DNA of 64,000 bases from a virus, in IMG/VR virus record IMGVR_UViG_3300042373_000871, positions 34,740 to 98,739 of that record; one strand, 5' to 3'. Within the stretch, counting starts at the first letter, position 1. The number at the start of each line of letters is the position of its first letter. The translations under genes were made by a program, and so were the position numbers. A model generated the notes under the pieces. The model was not told the origin of the DNA. It searched no databases and saw only the letters and a list, made by a program, of their open reading frames with translations. This document shows, one piece after another, positions 10,301 through 19,930 of the stretch.

Positions 10301-12682
10301 ACCCGCTTCTAAATTTGTTGCACTTTGAGTACATACTATCGCAACCACATTATCATAATGAAAATTAGTTGTTGGTGTCGGAGGATTTAAATCCGGTTGA
10401 AATGTTACTTTAATTCTATTAACCCCCCCACCAGGATTATCACCACTTTCATTAAAATATTTTCCTTTAGTATTAAACAAATTTAATCTTTCAGATACAG
10501 TTAAACTCGATGAAAAATATAAATATTCAGGATTATCCGCAGATAATGCAGGGTCTTCGTCATCATTTGTTGATATAACTGAAGTAGGAACTCTTGTTGA
10601 GGGTGTAAATGACGCATTGTCAGCATTACCCAAACCATCTCCCGCAAATAAATTTTGATAAACAGAATCACCTGTGTTAACACCGGGTACAGGTGGTGGT
10701 CCGGGTGTTCCATTATTTAATCTATTAATCTTATATTGTGAGGCGATTTCAAATGGGGTTAATAATGATGAACCAGCCCCTTCAGGAAGAGATTCGTCTG
10801 GCGCGTCTATTTCTAATTGTTCTACATCAGGTTCATCTTTAGGTAAATCTCCATTATCACCACAATCACAAAATGAACACTCCGGATAAGATAAATTTGG
10901 TATTTTAATATTTTTTAACTTATCAGGAAATTCAAGAATTTGTTTTGCCAAACGATTAGCGTCTGATATACCAGGACAATTCATTTTGTCTCTTAATTTT
11001 CTAAATCGTCTACCAATTATCGGCAATGCCCCAAGAATACCTAAAAGTGGTTTTAAAATAGCCGCACAAATAAACCCAACAAGAAGTATTAAAGGATAAA
11101 GAATAACGACTAATATTATTCCTATAACTTTAAGAACAAACCAAAGAATATGAATAACAGGTATTAATGAGATAAAAACAGGTCTGAATAAAAACAACAT
11201 TATCCAAAATAAAAAATAAATTAAGTCAAACCTAAAAACACCATCATTTGTTGGAAATTTATTGTTCTCACTTTCACAAGAATCATCAATAATATTTTTA
11301 ATACCAATAAATTGTGTATTTAAATACCCTTTTCTATATTGGTCAACTAATTGAGATACAGTATAAACTTTATTATATTGCATTAAATAAAACGTATCTG
11401 TACAATCTATTGCCGATTGAAAATCAACATAATCATCCCAATCTAAACTAAACGCATATGACTTCTTTTGAAGTGTTGCGTTTGGGTTTGAACCACTAGT
11501 TGTCCAACCGTGTTCTTTAACATTTGGTACTAAAAAATACCCTCTTCTAACAGGTTCTGATATTGATGGTGATTGATTCCATTTAACTTTGAATCGGTAT
11601 TTACCTTTAGTCGGGATACCTTTTTTAGGGTCATCAGATATAACTTGTTCCCCAAACTCATTAGTTATTAAATAATCTAAATTCATTGGGACATCTACTA
11701 ACCACGCACCATTATCATCAATAACTTGACCACCTTCTTCTAAATCCACTGTCTCTAAAATTGGTTTACCCTGAGCATCTAAAAAAATAGTTTGTCTTAT
11801 TGCTAATATTTCTCCCGGGCCGGTTACTAAAGTACATTGTGAACCGGATTTAAGTCGGGGTTTACAATTTCTCGGAAGGGCTTCGTCATCGTTACTTGAA
11901 ACAATCGAACCCATAAAGATGGATGTTGGTCTAATATCAATACCGGATTCTTTAGATAAATCAAAATCAGTTCTTGTTATACCCAAATTACATATTTCAG
12001 GTTGACCCCATAACGGCTCAACCTCAATAGTTCTATTAAAATTAATAATTTGAGGTAACGAATTTAAATTTGATGATGCTTTGAAATTTATACCAGCAAC
12101 TTGAGTTGGTGTTGCAAGACCCATTCTAATTAAATCTTGAGGTGATAATGAAAATTCCCCAATATCTGATAAGTCAATATCAACAACAACTGTTTGACTT
12201 CCGGTTGGTACACCAAAAATCATATAGTCACCGCTAGAGTTTGTTACAGTAGAGTATTTGTAGTATTTATCGTATACCTGTATTAAAGTTGGGTCGGTTA
12301 AAACATCCTTCCGATTAAAAAAAGTTCCTGTTGGATTATGTCCACTATGAGATTTAACATATGGTAGTAGATTATATCTATAACCATCTTCATTTAAATC
12401 TGTTAATGTTTTATACGGATATAAATCAGAAGTAACAGGATTAAGTTCGTCATTTGTGTCTAAAGGTATAAACACAGAAACTTTAGCATTTGGAATACCA
12501 AAACCATTGTTCACACTTACCCTACCAACAATTACCCCGTAATCAGAGCATTGTCTAGTATATATTTGACTTTGTAATAATTTTAGAGATAGTATTTCTA
12601 AATACTCAAATTCTTGGTCTATCAAGACGTTAAGTGATTTGTCAACACCAGGCTCAGTACGTATTCTAAATGAATTGGACAT
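7394..12682 (-). CDS. Giant baseplate-wedge-position protein with regulatory-like beta domain and internal membrane-like segment, 1762 aa
   Basis: The N-terminus (residues about 45-190) reads VIVGRVSVNNGFGIPNAKVSV and later SSGDYMIFGVPTG, the pattern of a carboxypeptidase-regulatory-like or CNA-B-type beta-sandwich. Residues about 487-555 are very hydrophobic with only isolated charged residues (for example ...LFWIMLFLFRPVFISLIPVI..., then ...IGIILVVILYPLILLVGF...), enough for several membrane-spanning helices. They end in a basic patch (RRFRKLRDK) and a Cys cluster (CSFCDC). The remaining ~1200 residues are beta-rich without recognised domains. It directly follows gp6, as gp7 does in T4 (1032 aa), so a wedge-scaffold role is inferred. 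The membrane-like block is unusual for a baseplate wedge protein. A TATTTAT element lies 14 nt before the ATG. Confidence 0.6.
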   Translation of the reverse strand: MSNSFRIRTEPGVDKSLNVLIDQEFEYLEILSLKLLQSQIYTRQCSDYGVIVGRVSVNNGFGIPNAKVSVFIPLDTNDELNPVTSDLYPYKTLTDLNEDGYRYNLLPYVKSHSGHNPTGTFFNRKDVLTDPTLIQVYDKYYKYSTVTNSSGDYMIFGVPTGSQTVVVDIDLSDIGEFSLSPQDLIRMGLATPTQVAGINFKASSNLNSLPQIINFNRTIEVEPLWGQPEICNLGITRTDFDLSKESGIDIRPTSIFMGSIVSSNDDEALPRNCKPRLKSGSQCTLVTGPGEILAIRQTIFLDAQGKPILETVDLEEGGQVIDDNGAWLVDVPMNLDYLITNEFGEQVISDDPKKGIPTKGKYRFKVKWNQSPSISEPVRRGYFLVPNVKEHGWTTSGSNPNATLQKKSYAFSLDWDDYVDFQSAIDCTDTFYLMQYNKVYTVSQLVDQYRKGYLNTQFIGIKNIIDDSCESENNKFPTNDGVFRFDLIYFLFWIMLFLFRPVFISLIPVIHILWFVLKVIGIILVVILYPLILLVGFICAAILKPLLGILGALPIIGRRFRKLRDKMNCPGISDANRLAKQILEFPDKLKNIKIPNLSYPECSFCDCGDNGDLPKDEPDVEQLEIDAPDESLPEGAGSSLLTPFEIASQYKINRLNNGTPGPPPVPGVNTGDSVYQNLFAGDGLGNADNASFTPSTRVPTSVISTNDDEDPALSADNPEYLYFSSSLTVSERLNLFNTKGKYFNESGDNPGGGVNRIKVTFQPDLNPPTPTTNFHYDNVVAIVCTQSATNLEAGTMLSFQDFTLSKDKNVINTGTTLNEYGTNTITGTTINSGSTTNPGTISITYANPDGTSGNQSVSYQIVTFSGDPRYARFPMDVEYFQVITGMTYAQYSGMCNTSTASLPNDWNSNNSFYNRFLNNDMRFYRVSQPQEFAFPCNPHLSWSTIERYFSPIDYYKSMDKQKVIFLVRGVDPNSSRTKVQYDLSRLFGYNFGNSSTIVMGEKYKLNYPIQGTLNCVNHITNSNLTSDFYFNSFRFLPSITPPNPLFETFGFSAFSSNLHTYYSNLDTTNGGFTPVNGLPTLSSVTSPSSTVSKVVNQYTNDDNPPFPYQEGTRGWNGFIMEWDIQYTYDIQCIVFSVPYNRRAGTYNVSPNDNRGYYLGEIVEGGTMFYQRLDINQTTGSNPFSVEGIYYAPKYPSTAVLNFDLTSVNQRKIVMRSDRLPTSTVVQNNLGNSFPLHTNTNFAIFVVTDDGATINQSVGGTGSSNVFVGEAGAFAPEPIVGPDAEPELVNQILKSFNCGDMAPLGCYYSEEIGGKNNLRIYDKGNSCWSFGGGKVKFDGGCYILITQPILSLLSGQDFQVVFEWTNRIQVMFGACRNVFSHLFTNNWINGVLYTFSFSNDIVFNSQNRPVSRICSENIYFDQDTNNFYYRSSPWNDSISEFIGMDRPRPASVIEGIFGGYGGNLKNLKYPTTIMDLGPRNLYIQELVMSDDFDGYVMNRLNTSSYGDVSELLNLLIITRLASPGFLQKIGLNNTGILSFFSRTKLMIDGDYAQMIAINSELSVAPFQSLNYPDNPAGQQNPIYYNPSSDINKVVFGVFFSSDTQTRDFISPKRTIIDPDGIANQPCTFSYFSVFTQTVPFYQWNIKPDDTNSIFGSQKNGWYTNPINNPAFFNYPYQLLDRTEPSSRYMRTSQSPENKYFKGYIYSVYPDGTLNPEFNSIESNSYDDRLFNTGAPFYFYFGLKKGKSAFDRFTTKWLDTTTTL

Positions 12683-12696
12683 AATAATCTTTTTTA

Positions 12697-12703
12697 ATAA
12701 ATA
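12697..12703 (-). promoter_or_regulatory. TATTTAT element before the 1762-aa gene
   Basis: Coding-strand TATTTAT followed by TAAAAAA, 14 nt before the ATG at 12682. It overlaps a short AT palindrome (12699-12718). It is the only candidate signal in the 71-nt gap after gp6. Confidence 0.45.
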
Positions 12704-12753
12704 GTTTATATACTATTTTCAAAAGATAATTCAATAAATTTTAAAATAAATTG

Positions 12754-14592
12754 CTAAGAGAAATTAACCGTTTTAATATTTTTAACTCTCACATTGATAT
12801 CTTTGTTTGGATATCTAACTTGATACACTTGTCTTGGTTCGGCAAAAATTGTATCATCAACTAATTCAATTTGTTTAGTTTCCGAATCAATATATCTTTG
12901 TGATGTTTGAGAGGAAGAATATTGACCACCAACTTTATTAAAAAATGTCATGTCAGAAACGGAAATAACCCCATTTTCACTTTGAACTAATCTTCTTAAT
13001 TCTGATACATTAACATTTTCACCCATTTCTTGGTTTGTTGGGTCAAAATAATCTGTGATTATATTAATTATTTGAGAAATAATAGAACCTTGATTTTGTG
13101 AATTGTCTAACACAACGTCAACATTTATTGCTAAATCAATAACATTTGCACTTTCAATTGACACATAATCATTAATCATACGATAATTTGACAGGTAGTT
13201 TGCAACATTATTTTTTAAAGTGTTTGAAACAATCTCAGTTAATCTACCAGTTTCATCATATGATAACATTTGAACTTTAATTTTATTATTCTCTTCAGTT
13301 ATCGCAACTTTAGCCGGTGCTCCAAATTGTGAGGGCATTGTTCTAATGATTGATTCATAATCATTTACTGTAACTGCTCTGTTTTGTGCTGTAAAGTTAT
13401 ATGAAACTAAATTTCTAACTTCTTCTGTTGTTGGATAGTTTGCCCCACCAATAGCCGCTGTAATATTATTACATCTTAATGAATTAACCACAGTCGTATT
13501 AACTGATTCAGATGGACCATTCACAAAAAATGAAACTGTACCAATTTGTGTTATAACCCCAACACCTAAATTAGTTCCTGTACCACCACCAATTCTATAT
13601 TGAACAAATAATGTGGTATTAGGTTTTAAAGTACTACCTAATGCGAAGTTATTAGAATATTTGTATAAATTTAATGGTTTACCATCTCGGGCAAATTCTC
13701 TTAATTGTTCATCAGCCGATTGACTACCACCACCAAAGGTCATTTTAAAGAAACCTTCAGGTGTAAATTCTGTTATGAATTTAGTTGCGGTATTCACATA
13801 TCTACCAACTTTAATACCAGGGTTATCCGAAACTTTTGTTGGGTCTTCAATAAACACTCTATCTTGGGCTAAAGCCTGTACTTCAAACCATCTATTATCA
13901 ACACCTAAAAATTCTTGATTTGAGGGTACATTGGCGTATTGAGTTCCATCTTTTAATAAAACACTTGTTACTCCTAAAACGGTCTTTTCAGGTAAAAATA
14001 ATTCAAAAAATGGTCTAACATCATTTGCGGTAATAACTCTTTTAAAAACTTTAGTTATACCATTAACAACGGTCTCACGTTTAACAATTGTATAATTTAA
14101 TAACTTATTGTTTGAGTCGAAATTTGGGATTTTTAGTCTATTAGGAAATCCGTCTGCGTTTGATGGTGAAGAAAAATCAATATCATAAACAGTTTCAAAT
14201 ACTTGACCCGCGCCACTTACTTGAGAACCTCTACGTAGAATACCACAATACCTTAAATCCTCTTTATCTCCAAAAGCAGGTACAGTTATTGAAAAATCAA
14301 CTAAAGCAACTGAAGGTCTTTGACCCGGAACTTTTAATCCATAAGTTTTGGCGATGTTAAATACTGATGACCTTTGTTGAGCGTACTGTAATACCGTTTC
14401 TTGAATACTTCTATCTATGTTGAATTGAAGGTTGTCGGTAACCGCAGCGTTTAGGTCTAATAATACAGAGAATACACTCGCATCATTAAAGTTGTCAACT
14501 AAATCCGGATAATAAGTTCTTGTAAAGTTTATTAACTCGGTTCTAATTGATTGGAAATCTCTCGTAGTATACGATATTTTTTTATTTGCCAT
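12754..14592 (-). CDS. 6: Baseplate wedge protein gp6-like, 612 aa
   Basis: The N-terminal region (DFQSIRTELINFTRTYYPD, then NDASVFSVLLDLNAAVTDNL and a repeated-helix segment to about residue 80) is the hallmark of the T4 gp6 / baseplate J family. Length is close to T4 gp6 (660 aa). In T4, gp6 dimers join neighbouring wedges and form the inner baseplate ring whose rearrangement triggers sheath contraction. The gene sits 5 nt downstream of gp25, the partner that binds gp6 in the wedge core. The ATG (MANKKISYTTRDFQ) is the obvious start. No frameshift or insertion is apparent. Confidence 0.88.
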   Translation of the reverse strand: MANKKISYTTRDFQSIRTELINFTRTYYPDLVDNFNDASVFSVLLDLNAAVTDNLQFNIDRSIQETVLQYAQQRSSVFNIAKTYGLKVPGQRPSVALVDFSITVPAFGDKEDLRYCGILRRGSQVSGAGQVFETVYDIDFSSPSNADGFPNRLKIPNFDSNNKLLNYTIVKRETVVNGITKVFKRVITANDVRPFFELFLPEKTVLGVTSVLLKDGTQYANVPSNQEFLGVDNRWFEVQALAQDRVFIEDPTKVSDNPGIKVGRYVNTATKFITEFTPEGFFKMTFGGGSQSADEQLREFARDGKPLNLYKYSNNFALGSTLKPNTTLFVQYRIGGGTGTNLGVGVITQIGTVSFFVNGPSESVNTTVVNSLRCNNITAAIGGANYPTTEEVRNLVSYNFTAQNRAVTVNDYESIIRTMPSQFGAPAKVAITEENNKIKVQMLSYDETGRLTEIVSNTLKNNVANYLSNYRMINDYVSIESANVIDLAINVDVVLDNSQNQGSIISQIINIITDYFDPTNQEMGENVNVSELRRLVQSENGVISVSDMTFFNKVGGQYSSSQTSQRYIDSETKQIELVDDTIFAEPRQVYQVRYPNKDINVRVKNIKTVNFS

Positions 14593-14597
14593 ATTCT

Positions 14598-15056
14598 TTA
14601 AATATTTAGGATTACAAAATCACTAGCGTTAAACACGTCATTATTTATTTGATAATCTATTTTTACTTTCGCAGTGTGTTCTTTAGTTCCAATACCCGGT
14701 ACTCTAAAAACACGTGTATCGTATTGGTCAACATAAGTACCTTTATCTTCTTCACCATCTGATGCCGCGGTGATACTTATGTTTTTAATTGTTATTCCCG
14801 GTATATATTCCTCAACAGCGTCCCTAATTTCAGCATCAATATCTGAAAATGTAGGACCATCTAATGGTTCAAAAATAAATTCATACAATCTTGTACCAAA
14901 ATCGGGTAAAAAATATCTACTTCCTTTTCTAGTCAATAATAAATGTATTAAGTCCGTTCTTGTTTCTTGAGTACTATCTGTGGAAAGGTCTAAATACTTT
15001 CCATCATAAGAATCCCTAAAAGGGAAATTAATACCATATGTTTTTCCATCTGCCAT
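14598..15056 (-). CDS. 25: Baseplate wedge protein gp25 (gpW/gp25 family)
   Basis: The 152-residue product starting MADGKTYGINFPFRDS carries the gpW/gp25 pattern: TRTDLIHLLLTRKGSRYFLPDFGT, then a Glu/Asp-rich helix with DAVEEYIPGI. In T4, gp25 links the sheath to the baseplate inner ring. I chose the ATG at 15056. A longer frame upstream to 15119 would begin inside the nrdA terminator hairpin and adds an implausible MVVIFYFTLF leader. Two TATTTAT elements lie just upstream. It is the first gene of the minus-strand baseplate operon, with gp6 following after 5 nt. Confidence 0.88.
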   Translation of the reverse strand: MADGKTYGINFPFRDSYDGKYLDLSTDSTQETRTDLIHLLLTRKGSRYFLPDFGTRLYEFIFEPLDGPTFSDIDAEIRDAVEEYIPGITIKNISITAASDGEEDKGTYVDQYDTRVFRVPGIGTKEHTAKVKIDYQINNDVFNASDFVILNI

Positions 15057-15060
15057 ATCT

Positions 15061-15094
15061 ATAAATATAGTGTCGTAATTATTTCTTATAAATA
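15061..15094 (-). promoter_or_regulatory. Paired TATTTAT elements before gp25
   Basis: TATTTAT occurs at 15088-15094 (31 nt before the gp25 ATG) and again at 15061-15067 (4 nt before it). Both lie downstream of the nrdA terminator, consistent with fresh initiation of the baseplate operon, most plausibly from the distal copy. Confidence 0.4.
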
Positions 15095-15107
15095 GAGTAA
15101 AATAAAA

Positions 15108-15129
15108 AATCACGACCAAAGTCGTGATT
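15108..15129 (-). terminator. Rho-independent terminator after nrdA
   Basis: On the minus strand a perfect 9-bp stem AATCACGAC / GTCGTGATT with a 4-nt loop begins 14 nt beyond the nrdA stop and is followed by TTTTTATTTTA. Orientation and U-rich tail fit termination of the gp32-to-nrdA operon before the baseplate genes. Confidence 0.85.
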
Positions 15130-15143
15130 AATATTTATTTCTA

Positions 15144-17558
15144 TTAAGAACCACATCCAAAACACTCAAATTCTGTGTCTGTTGGTTTTGAAGTTAGTTC
15201 AACTGTTGGTTTCTCAATTGGTTTTAATTGACCAACTTTTGAGATATCCACCGCCAAGTGTTTAGCTCCGGTTGATATCGCTTTAGTTCTAACATAATAA
15301 CAAAGAGTTTTCAATCCTTTACCCCAAGAATGGAAGTGTGATGATGAAATCTTTGATAGTGTTGGATTAGACATATAGATATTCATTGATTGTGATTGGT
15401 CAATGAATGGTGCTCTGTCTGCCGCCATATCAATAAGTTCTCTTTGAGATATTTCCCAAATTGTTTTGTATTTTGGAATTAAATGTTCAATTCTTTTAAC
15501 TTTCTTGTTATAATTTTTATCTTCTTGGTCAAGATAATTATTAAAGTTAATATTTTGAATTGACCCTTCATTCATAATGATTTCATTTTTCAAATCTTCA
15601 GACCAAATACCAATTTTCTCAAAATCACTAATTAAGTATTTGTTAACAATTAAAATTTCTCCTCCAACTACACGACGATTAAATAATGCCGAGTGAGCCG
15701 GTTCTGTCATTTCAAATGAACCTGTAATCTTAGCTGAAGATGCAACTGGCATCTGAGCCGTGAATAATGAGTTACAAACTCCGTGATTAGATACTTCTAA
15801 TTTAAGTGAGTCCCAATCCCACATTCTTCCTAAACCTTCATAATCTAACCCCCACATATCGAATTGGAATATACCTTTTGACATTGGCGAACCGTTAAAG
15901 AATTCGTATGGTTTGTATTCACCTGATTTACATAATTCCATACTTTCGGTGATTGCCGCAAAGTAGATTGTTTCAAAAATTTCTTTGTTTAATTGTTTCG
16001 CCTCTTCAGATGTGAAGATATAATCCATTAAGAAAAATACGTCAGCAAGACCTTGAGTTCCAATCGCAATTGCTCTTTGTTCTAAACCACCTTTTCTACC
16101 TTGTTCAGTTGAATAACTATTAATGTCAACAACTTTGTTAAGTGCTCTAACAACCTTTCTAACTTCACTATAAAGTAATTTGAAATCAAACTCCCCTTTA
16201 ACGATAAAGTTTTTCAATACCATAGATGATAACGTACAGATTGCCGTAGTATTTTCATCGGTATATTGGTAAATCTCATTACATAGATTAGATTGTTTAA
16301 TCACCCCAATGTTTTGATGGTTAGTTTTTCTGTTAGCACTATCTTTAGAACATAAGTAAGGAACTCCGGTTTCAACTTGAGATTCAATAATTTTATTCCA
16401 AATTGTTTGTGCTTTCACTTTTTTACCAAGACCAAGTTCAACCGCTTTGTTGTAGTTTGCCTCATACTCAACACCATAAGTTTCCTGTAATGGTTTGATA
16501 CCCGCCTTTTTAATGTCGTTAGGACAGAACAAATACCAATCAGAATTATTCTTAACCGCCTCCATAAAGTTGTCCGGTAACCATATTGAGGTAAATAAAT
16601 CTTTTGCTCTTAATTCTTCAGCTCCCGTATTCTTTTTGATTTCAAGTAAATCAATGATGTCTTTATGCCAAGGTTCAATGTAGATAGCTGCACTACCCGG
16701 TCTTCTACCTTGTTGATTAAAGAATCTTAATCCTTCATTTACAATCTTTAAGTATTTTAATAAACCACCCGCAAATCCACCTGATGAGTTAATACGACTT
16801 TCTTTACTACGAATGTTAGACATACATAATCCAATACCTGCAGCATCTGACGAATACGTTGAAATATCGTTGAATGTTTGCAATAACCCTTCTCTTGAGT
16901 CCCCGTGATTGTATTTCAATACACAAGATGCTAGTTGAGGTGTTTTAGTTCCCGCGTTAATCATAATCGGTGTCGCAGGAGATATAACTTGATTTGATAA
17001 TGATTGATAATATTCAACCGCTTGTTCAAATGATTTAGTAACCCATAAAGCAACTCTCATATACATATGTTGAGGTCTTTCAATTACTCTACCTTCAGGA
17101 TTTTTTAACAAATACATTTCTTGTAATGATTTCCAAGCAAAATAATCAAAATTGTAATCATTCTCGTGATTAATTACAGAATCAATATTTTCAGGACCAT
17201 ATTGTTCAATAGTTTCCATTAACTTATCGTTAATAATACCATCAACGTGTAATGTGTGCATTGTGTTACAGAAACTTTCATCAGTTTCTTTATGATACGC
17301 AGAAATAGCAACAGATGATGCTAATCTTGAGTAGTCGTGATGACTTCCGGTATATGCCGCAGCAATCTCATAAACTAACTTATCCAACTCTTTGGTTGTA
17401 ATAACACCCTCTGTTGGAACTGAAGTAATCACCTTAATGAATACCTCATCAGCATTTACGTTTAATCCTCTTGCCGCTCGTTTAACTCTATTATAAATTT
17501 TTTGGGGGTTGAACGAAACTTCGTCTCCCCCTCTTTTTCTTATCTTTAATGACATCAT
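15144..17558 (-). CDS. nrdA: Class Ia ribonucleoside-diphosphate reductase, large (alpha) subunit
   Basis: Reduces ribonucleoside diphosphates to deoxy forms for phage DNA synthesis, together with NrdB. At 804 aa it is full length. An N-terminal ATP-cone lies at about residues 1-95 (KIRKRGGDEVSFNPQKIYNR). C212 (QLASCVL) and C441 (AICTLSS) match the redox cysteine pair. N424, C426 and E428 in NLCNEI match the catalytic Asn/Cys/Glu triad. A Tyr pair (LCYYVRTKA) matches the radical-transfer tyrosines, and the C-terminal CFGCGS is the cysteine pair that passes electrons from thioredoxin or glutaredoxin. All key residues are present, so it should be active. It starts one base after nrdB. The ATP-cone suggests dATP feedback may be retained. 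No intein or intron is seen. Confidence 0.97.
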   Translation of the reverse strand: MMSLKIRKRGGDEVSFNPQKIYNRVKRAARGLNVNADEVFIKVITSVPTEGVITTKELDKLVYEIAAAYTGSHHDYSRLASSVAISAYHKETDESFCNTMHTLHVDGIINDKLMETIEQYGPENIDSVINHENDYNFDYFAWKSLQEMYLLKNPEGRVIERPQHMYMRVALWVTKSFEQAVEYYQSLSNQVISPATPIMINAGTKTPQLASCVLKYNHGDSREGLLQTFNDISTYSSDAAGIGLCMSNIRSKESRINSSGGFAGGLLKYLKIVNEGLRFFNQQGRRPGSAAIYIEPWHKDIIDLLEIKKNTGAEELRAKDLFTSIWLPDNFMEAVKNNSDWYLFCPNDIKKAGIKPLQETYGVEYEANYNKAVELGLGKKVKAQTIWNKIIESQVETGVPYLCSKDSANRKTNHQNIGVIKQSNLCNEIYQYTDENTTAICTLSSMVLKNFIVKGEFDFKLLYSEVRKVVRALNKVVDINSYSTEQGRKGGLEQRAIAIGTQGLADVFFLMDYIFTSEEAKQLNKEIFETIYFAAITESMELCKSGEYKPYEFFNGSPMSKGIFQFDMWGLDYEGLGRMWDWDSLKLEVSNHGVCNSLFTAQMPVASSAKITGSFEMTEPAHSALFNRRVVGGEILIVNKYLISDFEKIGIWSEDLKNEIIMNEGSIQNINFNNYLDQEDKNYNKKVKRIEHLIPKYKTIWEISQRELIDMAADRAPFIDQSQSMNIYMSNPTLSKISSSHFHSWGKGLKTLCYYVRTKAISTGAKHLAVDISKVGQLKPIEKPTVELTSKPTDTEFECFGCGS

Positions 17559-17559
17559 A

Positions 17560-18510
17560 TTAAAAATCGTCTGTAAATGTTAATGACTCACCTAACTTGG
17601 CCTTTTGATACTCCATTGTTCTTGATTCAAAGAAGTTACCTTTTGTTTCAACAGCAATCTGTTCCATAAATTTAAATGGTTGTTCCACATTAAAGTGTTT
17701 TTTACAACCAAACTTAACCAATAATCCGTCAGTAACAAATTCAAGATATTGTTTCATTAAGTTTGAATTCATACCAATTAAAGACACAGGTAATGATTCA
17801 GTGATAAATTCTTTTTCAATTTCTAAAGCGGATAGTAAGATTTCTTTAATTCTTTTCTCCGTTGGTTTGTTCTCAACGTGATTGTTAATCAAATGAATAG
17901 CAAAATCACAATGTAAGTTCTCATCTTTAAAGATTAATGAATTTGCATTACATAATCCTTGCATAATTCCTCTTGATTTCATCCAAAAGATAGAACAGAA
18001 TGAACCGGAAAAGAAAATTCCTTCAACAGCCGCGAACGCAACTAATCTTTCTTGAAAAGAGGCGTTCTCAATCCAATCAAGAGCCCATTTAGCTTTCTTT
18101 TGAACTGCCGGTAATCTATCAATTGCGTGGAAACATTCGTCTTTCTCTGTTTCATCAGAAACATAAGTATCAATCAATAATGAATACATTAACGAGTGAA
18201 TGTTTTCCATCATAATTTGAAATCCGTAGAAGAATTTCGCCTCAGCGTATTGAACCTCTTTTAAGAAATTTTCAGCCAAGTTTTCATTTACAATACCATC
18301 AGACGCTGCAAAGAACGCTAATATATTTTTAAGGAAATATCTTTCATTATCAGATAGGTTTTCCCAATCTCTAATATCGTTAGATAAATCTACTTCTTCT
18401 GCCGTCCAAAAAGCCGCTTGATGTTGTTTGTAAAATTCCCATATATCATTATGTTCAATAGGGAAAATAACGAATCTGTCATTATTTGGTTCTAATATTT
18501 TTTCTTTCAT
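17560..18510 (-). CDS. nrdB: Class Ia ribonucleotide reductase, small (beta, di-iron tyrosyl radical) subunit
   Basis: The 316-residue ferritin-like protein supplies the tyrosyl radical to NrdA. Likely iron ligands are D71, E102 and H105 in the first half (MENIHSLMY) and E163, E197 and H200 in the second ([16 protein letters not shown]). Y109 is in the radical-tyrosine position (ENIHSxxY), so this looks like a classical tyrosyl-radical enzyme, not a Mn/Fe or tyrosine-less variant. The C-terminus (SLTFTDDF) fits the usual acidic, aromatic NrdA-docking tail. It lies 7 nt downstream of gp41 and one base upstream of nrdA in the replication operon. Confidence 0.97.
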   Translation of the reverse strand: MKEKILEPNNDRFVIFPIEHNDIWEFYKQHQAAFWTAEEVDLSNDIRDWENLSDNERYFLKNILAFFAASDGIVNENLAENFLKEVQYAEAKFFYGFQIMMENIHSLMYSLLIDTYVSDETEKDECFHAIDRLPAVQKKAKWALDWIENASFQERLVAFAAVEGIFFSGSFCSIFWMKSRGIMQGLCNANSLIFKDENLHCDFAIHLINNHVENKPTEKRIKEILLSALEIEKEFITESLPVSLIGMNSNLMKQYLEFVTDGLLVKFGCKKHFNVEQPFKFMEQIAVETKGNFFESRTMEYQKAKLGESLTFTDDF

Positions 18511-18517
18511 TTTTAAA

Positions 18518-19900
18518 TTAATTTTGTGTTTGTTCTTTTTGTTTTCTTTTGTCTAACAAATCTTTTATTCTTTGTCTGTTTCTTTCTTCGGTTTGTTCTT
18601 CTAACCCTAAAAATGTTACAGAACTTTCAGTGTCAATCTCCAACATACCATTATCAAATTTACAATTCTCAAATACAACACCATCATCACCAATACGTGA
18701 TTTAGTAATTGCAATCGTTGCTAGTTTCATTTCTTTTTGTTGTAGAGATTTTGCCACGGAAATGATTACGTGTCCAACCTGTGCTTTTTTAATAGAACCC
18801 CCCATTTGGTCAGTAGTTACAACATCAGAAGATATTGAACTTCTATTACCTTGAGTTGCCGTCCACCCTACCAAGTCAAGTTCGTGACACATAGATTCAA
18901 ATGCTCTCATCACAGACCCTTCAGATTTCCATTCATCCCCCAAGTTTTTATCCGGAACTACACAATCAATGTAGTCCAATAATACCATATCAATTTTGTT
19001 TCCTTCAGAAATCATTTTTCTAATTTGATTCTTAATTTGCATCATTGTTACGGTGTCAGATGGAAGTTTTTTAAGTATAAGTTCATTAGGCATTTTCTCC
19101 TTAATCTCTTGAACTTTAACCATAACTTCATCCTTTTTTAAAGACAATTCATCCGGATGAATTTTTGTCCATAATGTAATGTGTTTACGTTGGATAATCT
19201 TTGGGTTATCCTCAAAGAATATTTGTAAAACATTATATCCCAAATTAAATGCGTGATTTGAGATTTTTGTCAGTAAAGTTGATTTACCAACACCTGTTGG
19301 TGCTAATACAACACCGATTTCACCTTTAGCTAAACCACCTTTTAATAACCTATCTATTCCCGGAATACCCATTGGTATCGGATGTCGATAATCTTCGTTT
19401 AAAACGTCATCTAAATTACTGAAAACACTTTCCGTTCCTTTTTCGTGTTCCCCAACTTGAAGAGCTTTACTAACCATTTCCTCTAATGTGTCATAACTCT
19501 CAAATTCACCAGTGTCGATGATTTTTTGAGCTTTAACCATTACTTTCTGTAACTCCTGTTGCTTACAGAACTTCATTGATTTTTCTTGTACAAATTCTGC
19601 ACCCTCAAGAGTAGATTCCTTAACTTTTGTAAGGGTATCAATAATGATTTTTGCCGCCAGAGGTTGTTGTATCTCAGATTTTGTGATTTGTTCTAATGTG
19701 TCAAAGGTTGGTGTATGTTCGTATTTTGTATAATACTCTTTAATCATTTGAATGATTAGTTTAAAGTATTTATTTTCAAAATAACTTGTTTCAATCACAT
19801 CGATAATAGACCTTGAGAAATCTTTGTCGATAATGATTTGGTTTAATAATTGTATCTGAAAGGTACTACCTAGATACTCGAAATTTTTGTTTGACGCCAT
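18518..19900 (-). CDS. 41: Replicative DNA helicase, DnaB/gp41 family
   Basis: Ring helicase that unwinds DNA ahead of the phage polymerase. At 460 aa it is close to T4 gp41 (475). A helical N-terminal domain (about 1-150) precedes a RecA-fold motor with Walker A PTGVGKST (201-208), Walker [10 protein letters not shown] around 304-312, and further conserved segments [11 protein letters not shown] and [13 protein letters not shown]. The flexible C-terminal tail is Lys/Glu/Gln-rich. It is flanked by an unknown 150-residue gene and nrdB, inside the gp32-uvsX-RNase H operon. I see no fused primase domain, so the primase must be encoded elsewhere. Confidence 0.93.
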   Translation of the reverse strand: MASNKNFEYLGSTFQIQLLNQIIIDKDFSRSIIDVIETSYFENKYFKLIIQMIKEYYTKYEHTPTFDTLEQITKSEIQQPLAAKIIIDTLTKVKESTLEGAEFVQEKSMKFCKQQELQKVMVKAQKIIDTGEFESYDTLEEMVSKALQVGEHEKGTESVFSNLDDVLNEDYRHPIPMGIPGIDRLLKGGLAKGEIGVVLAPTGVGKSTLLTKISNHAFNLGYNVLQIFFEDNPKIIQRKHITLWTKIHPDELSLKKDEVMVKVQEIKEKMPNELILKKLPSDTVTMMQIKNQIRKMISEGNKIDMVLLDYIDCVVPDKNLGDEWKSEGSVMRAFESMCHELDLVGWTATQGNRSSISSDVVTTDQMGGSIKKAQVGHVIISVAKSLQQKEMKLATIAITKSRIGDDGVVFENCKFDNGMLEIDTESSVTFLGLEEQTEERNRQRIKDLLDKRKQKEQTQN

Positions 19901-19923
19901 ATAATTTTTCTTTTAGTGTATTA

Positions 19924-19930
19924 ATAAATA
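19924..19930 (-). promoter_or_regulatory. TATTTAT element before gp41
   Basis: Coding-strand TATTTAT followed by TAATACAC, 23 nt before the gp41 start and inside the tail of the upstream gene's spacer. It is the only copy found within the replication operon, so it may be a secondary promoter or chance in AT-rich DNA. Confidence 0.3.

Noticed and set aside
10674-10889. Frames on the plus strand within the minus-strand virion genes (for example 792-1052, 10674-10889, 27216-27548)
   Set aside because: They lie wholly inside long, well-supported coding frames, lack leaders or motifs and read as antisense shadows.
14598-15119. Longer gp25 frame starting at 15119
   Set aside because: It begins within the nrdA terminator hairpin, adds a non-family hydrophobic leader and spans both TATTTAT elements. 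The ATG at 15056 gives the family-length protein.
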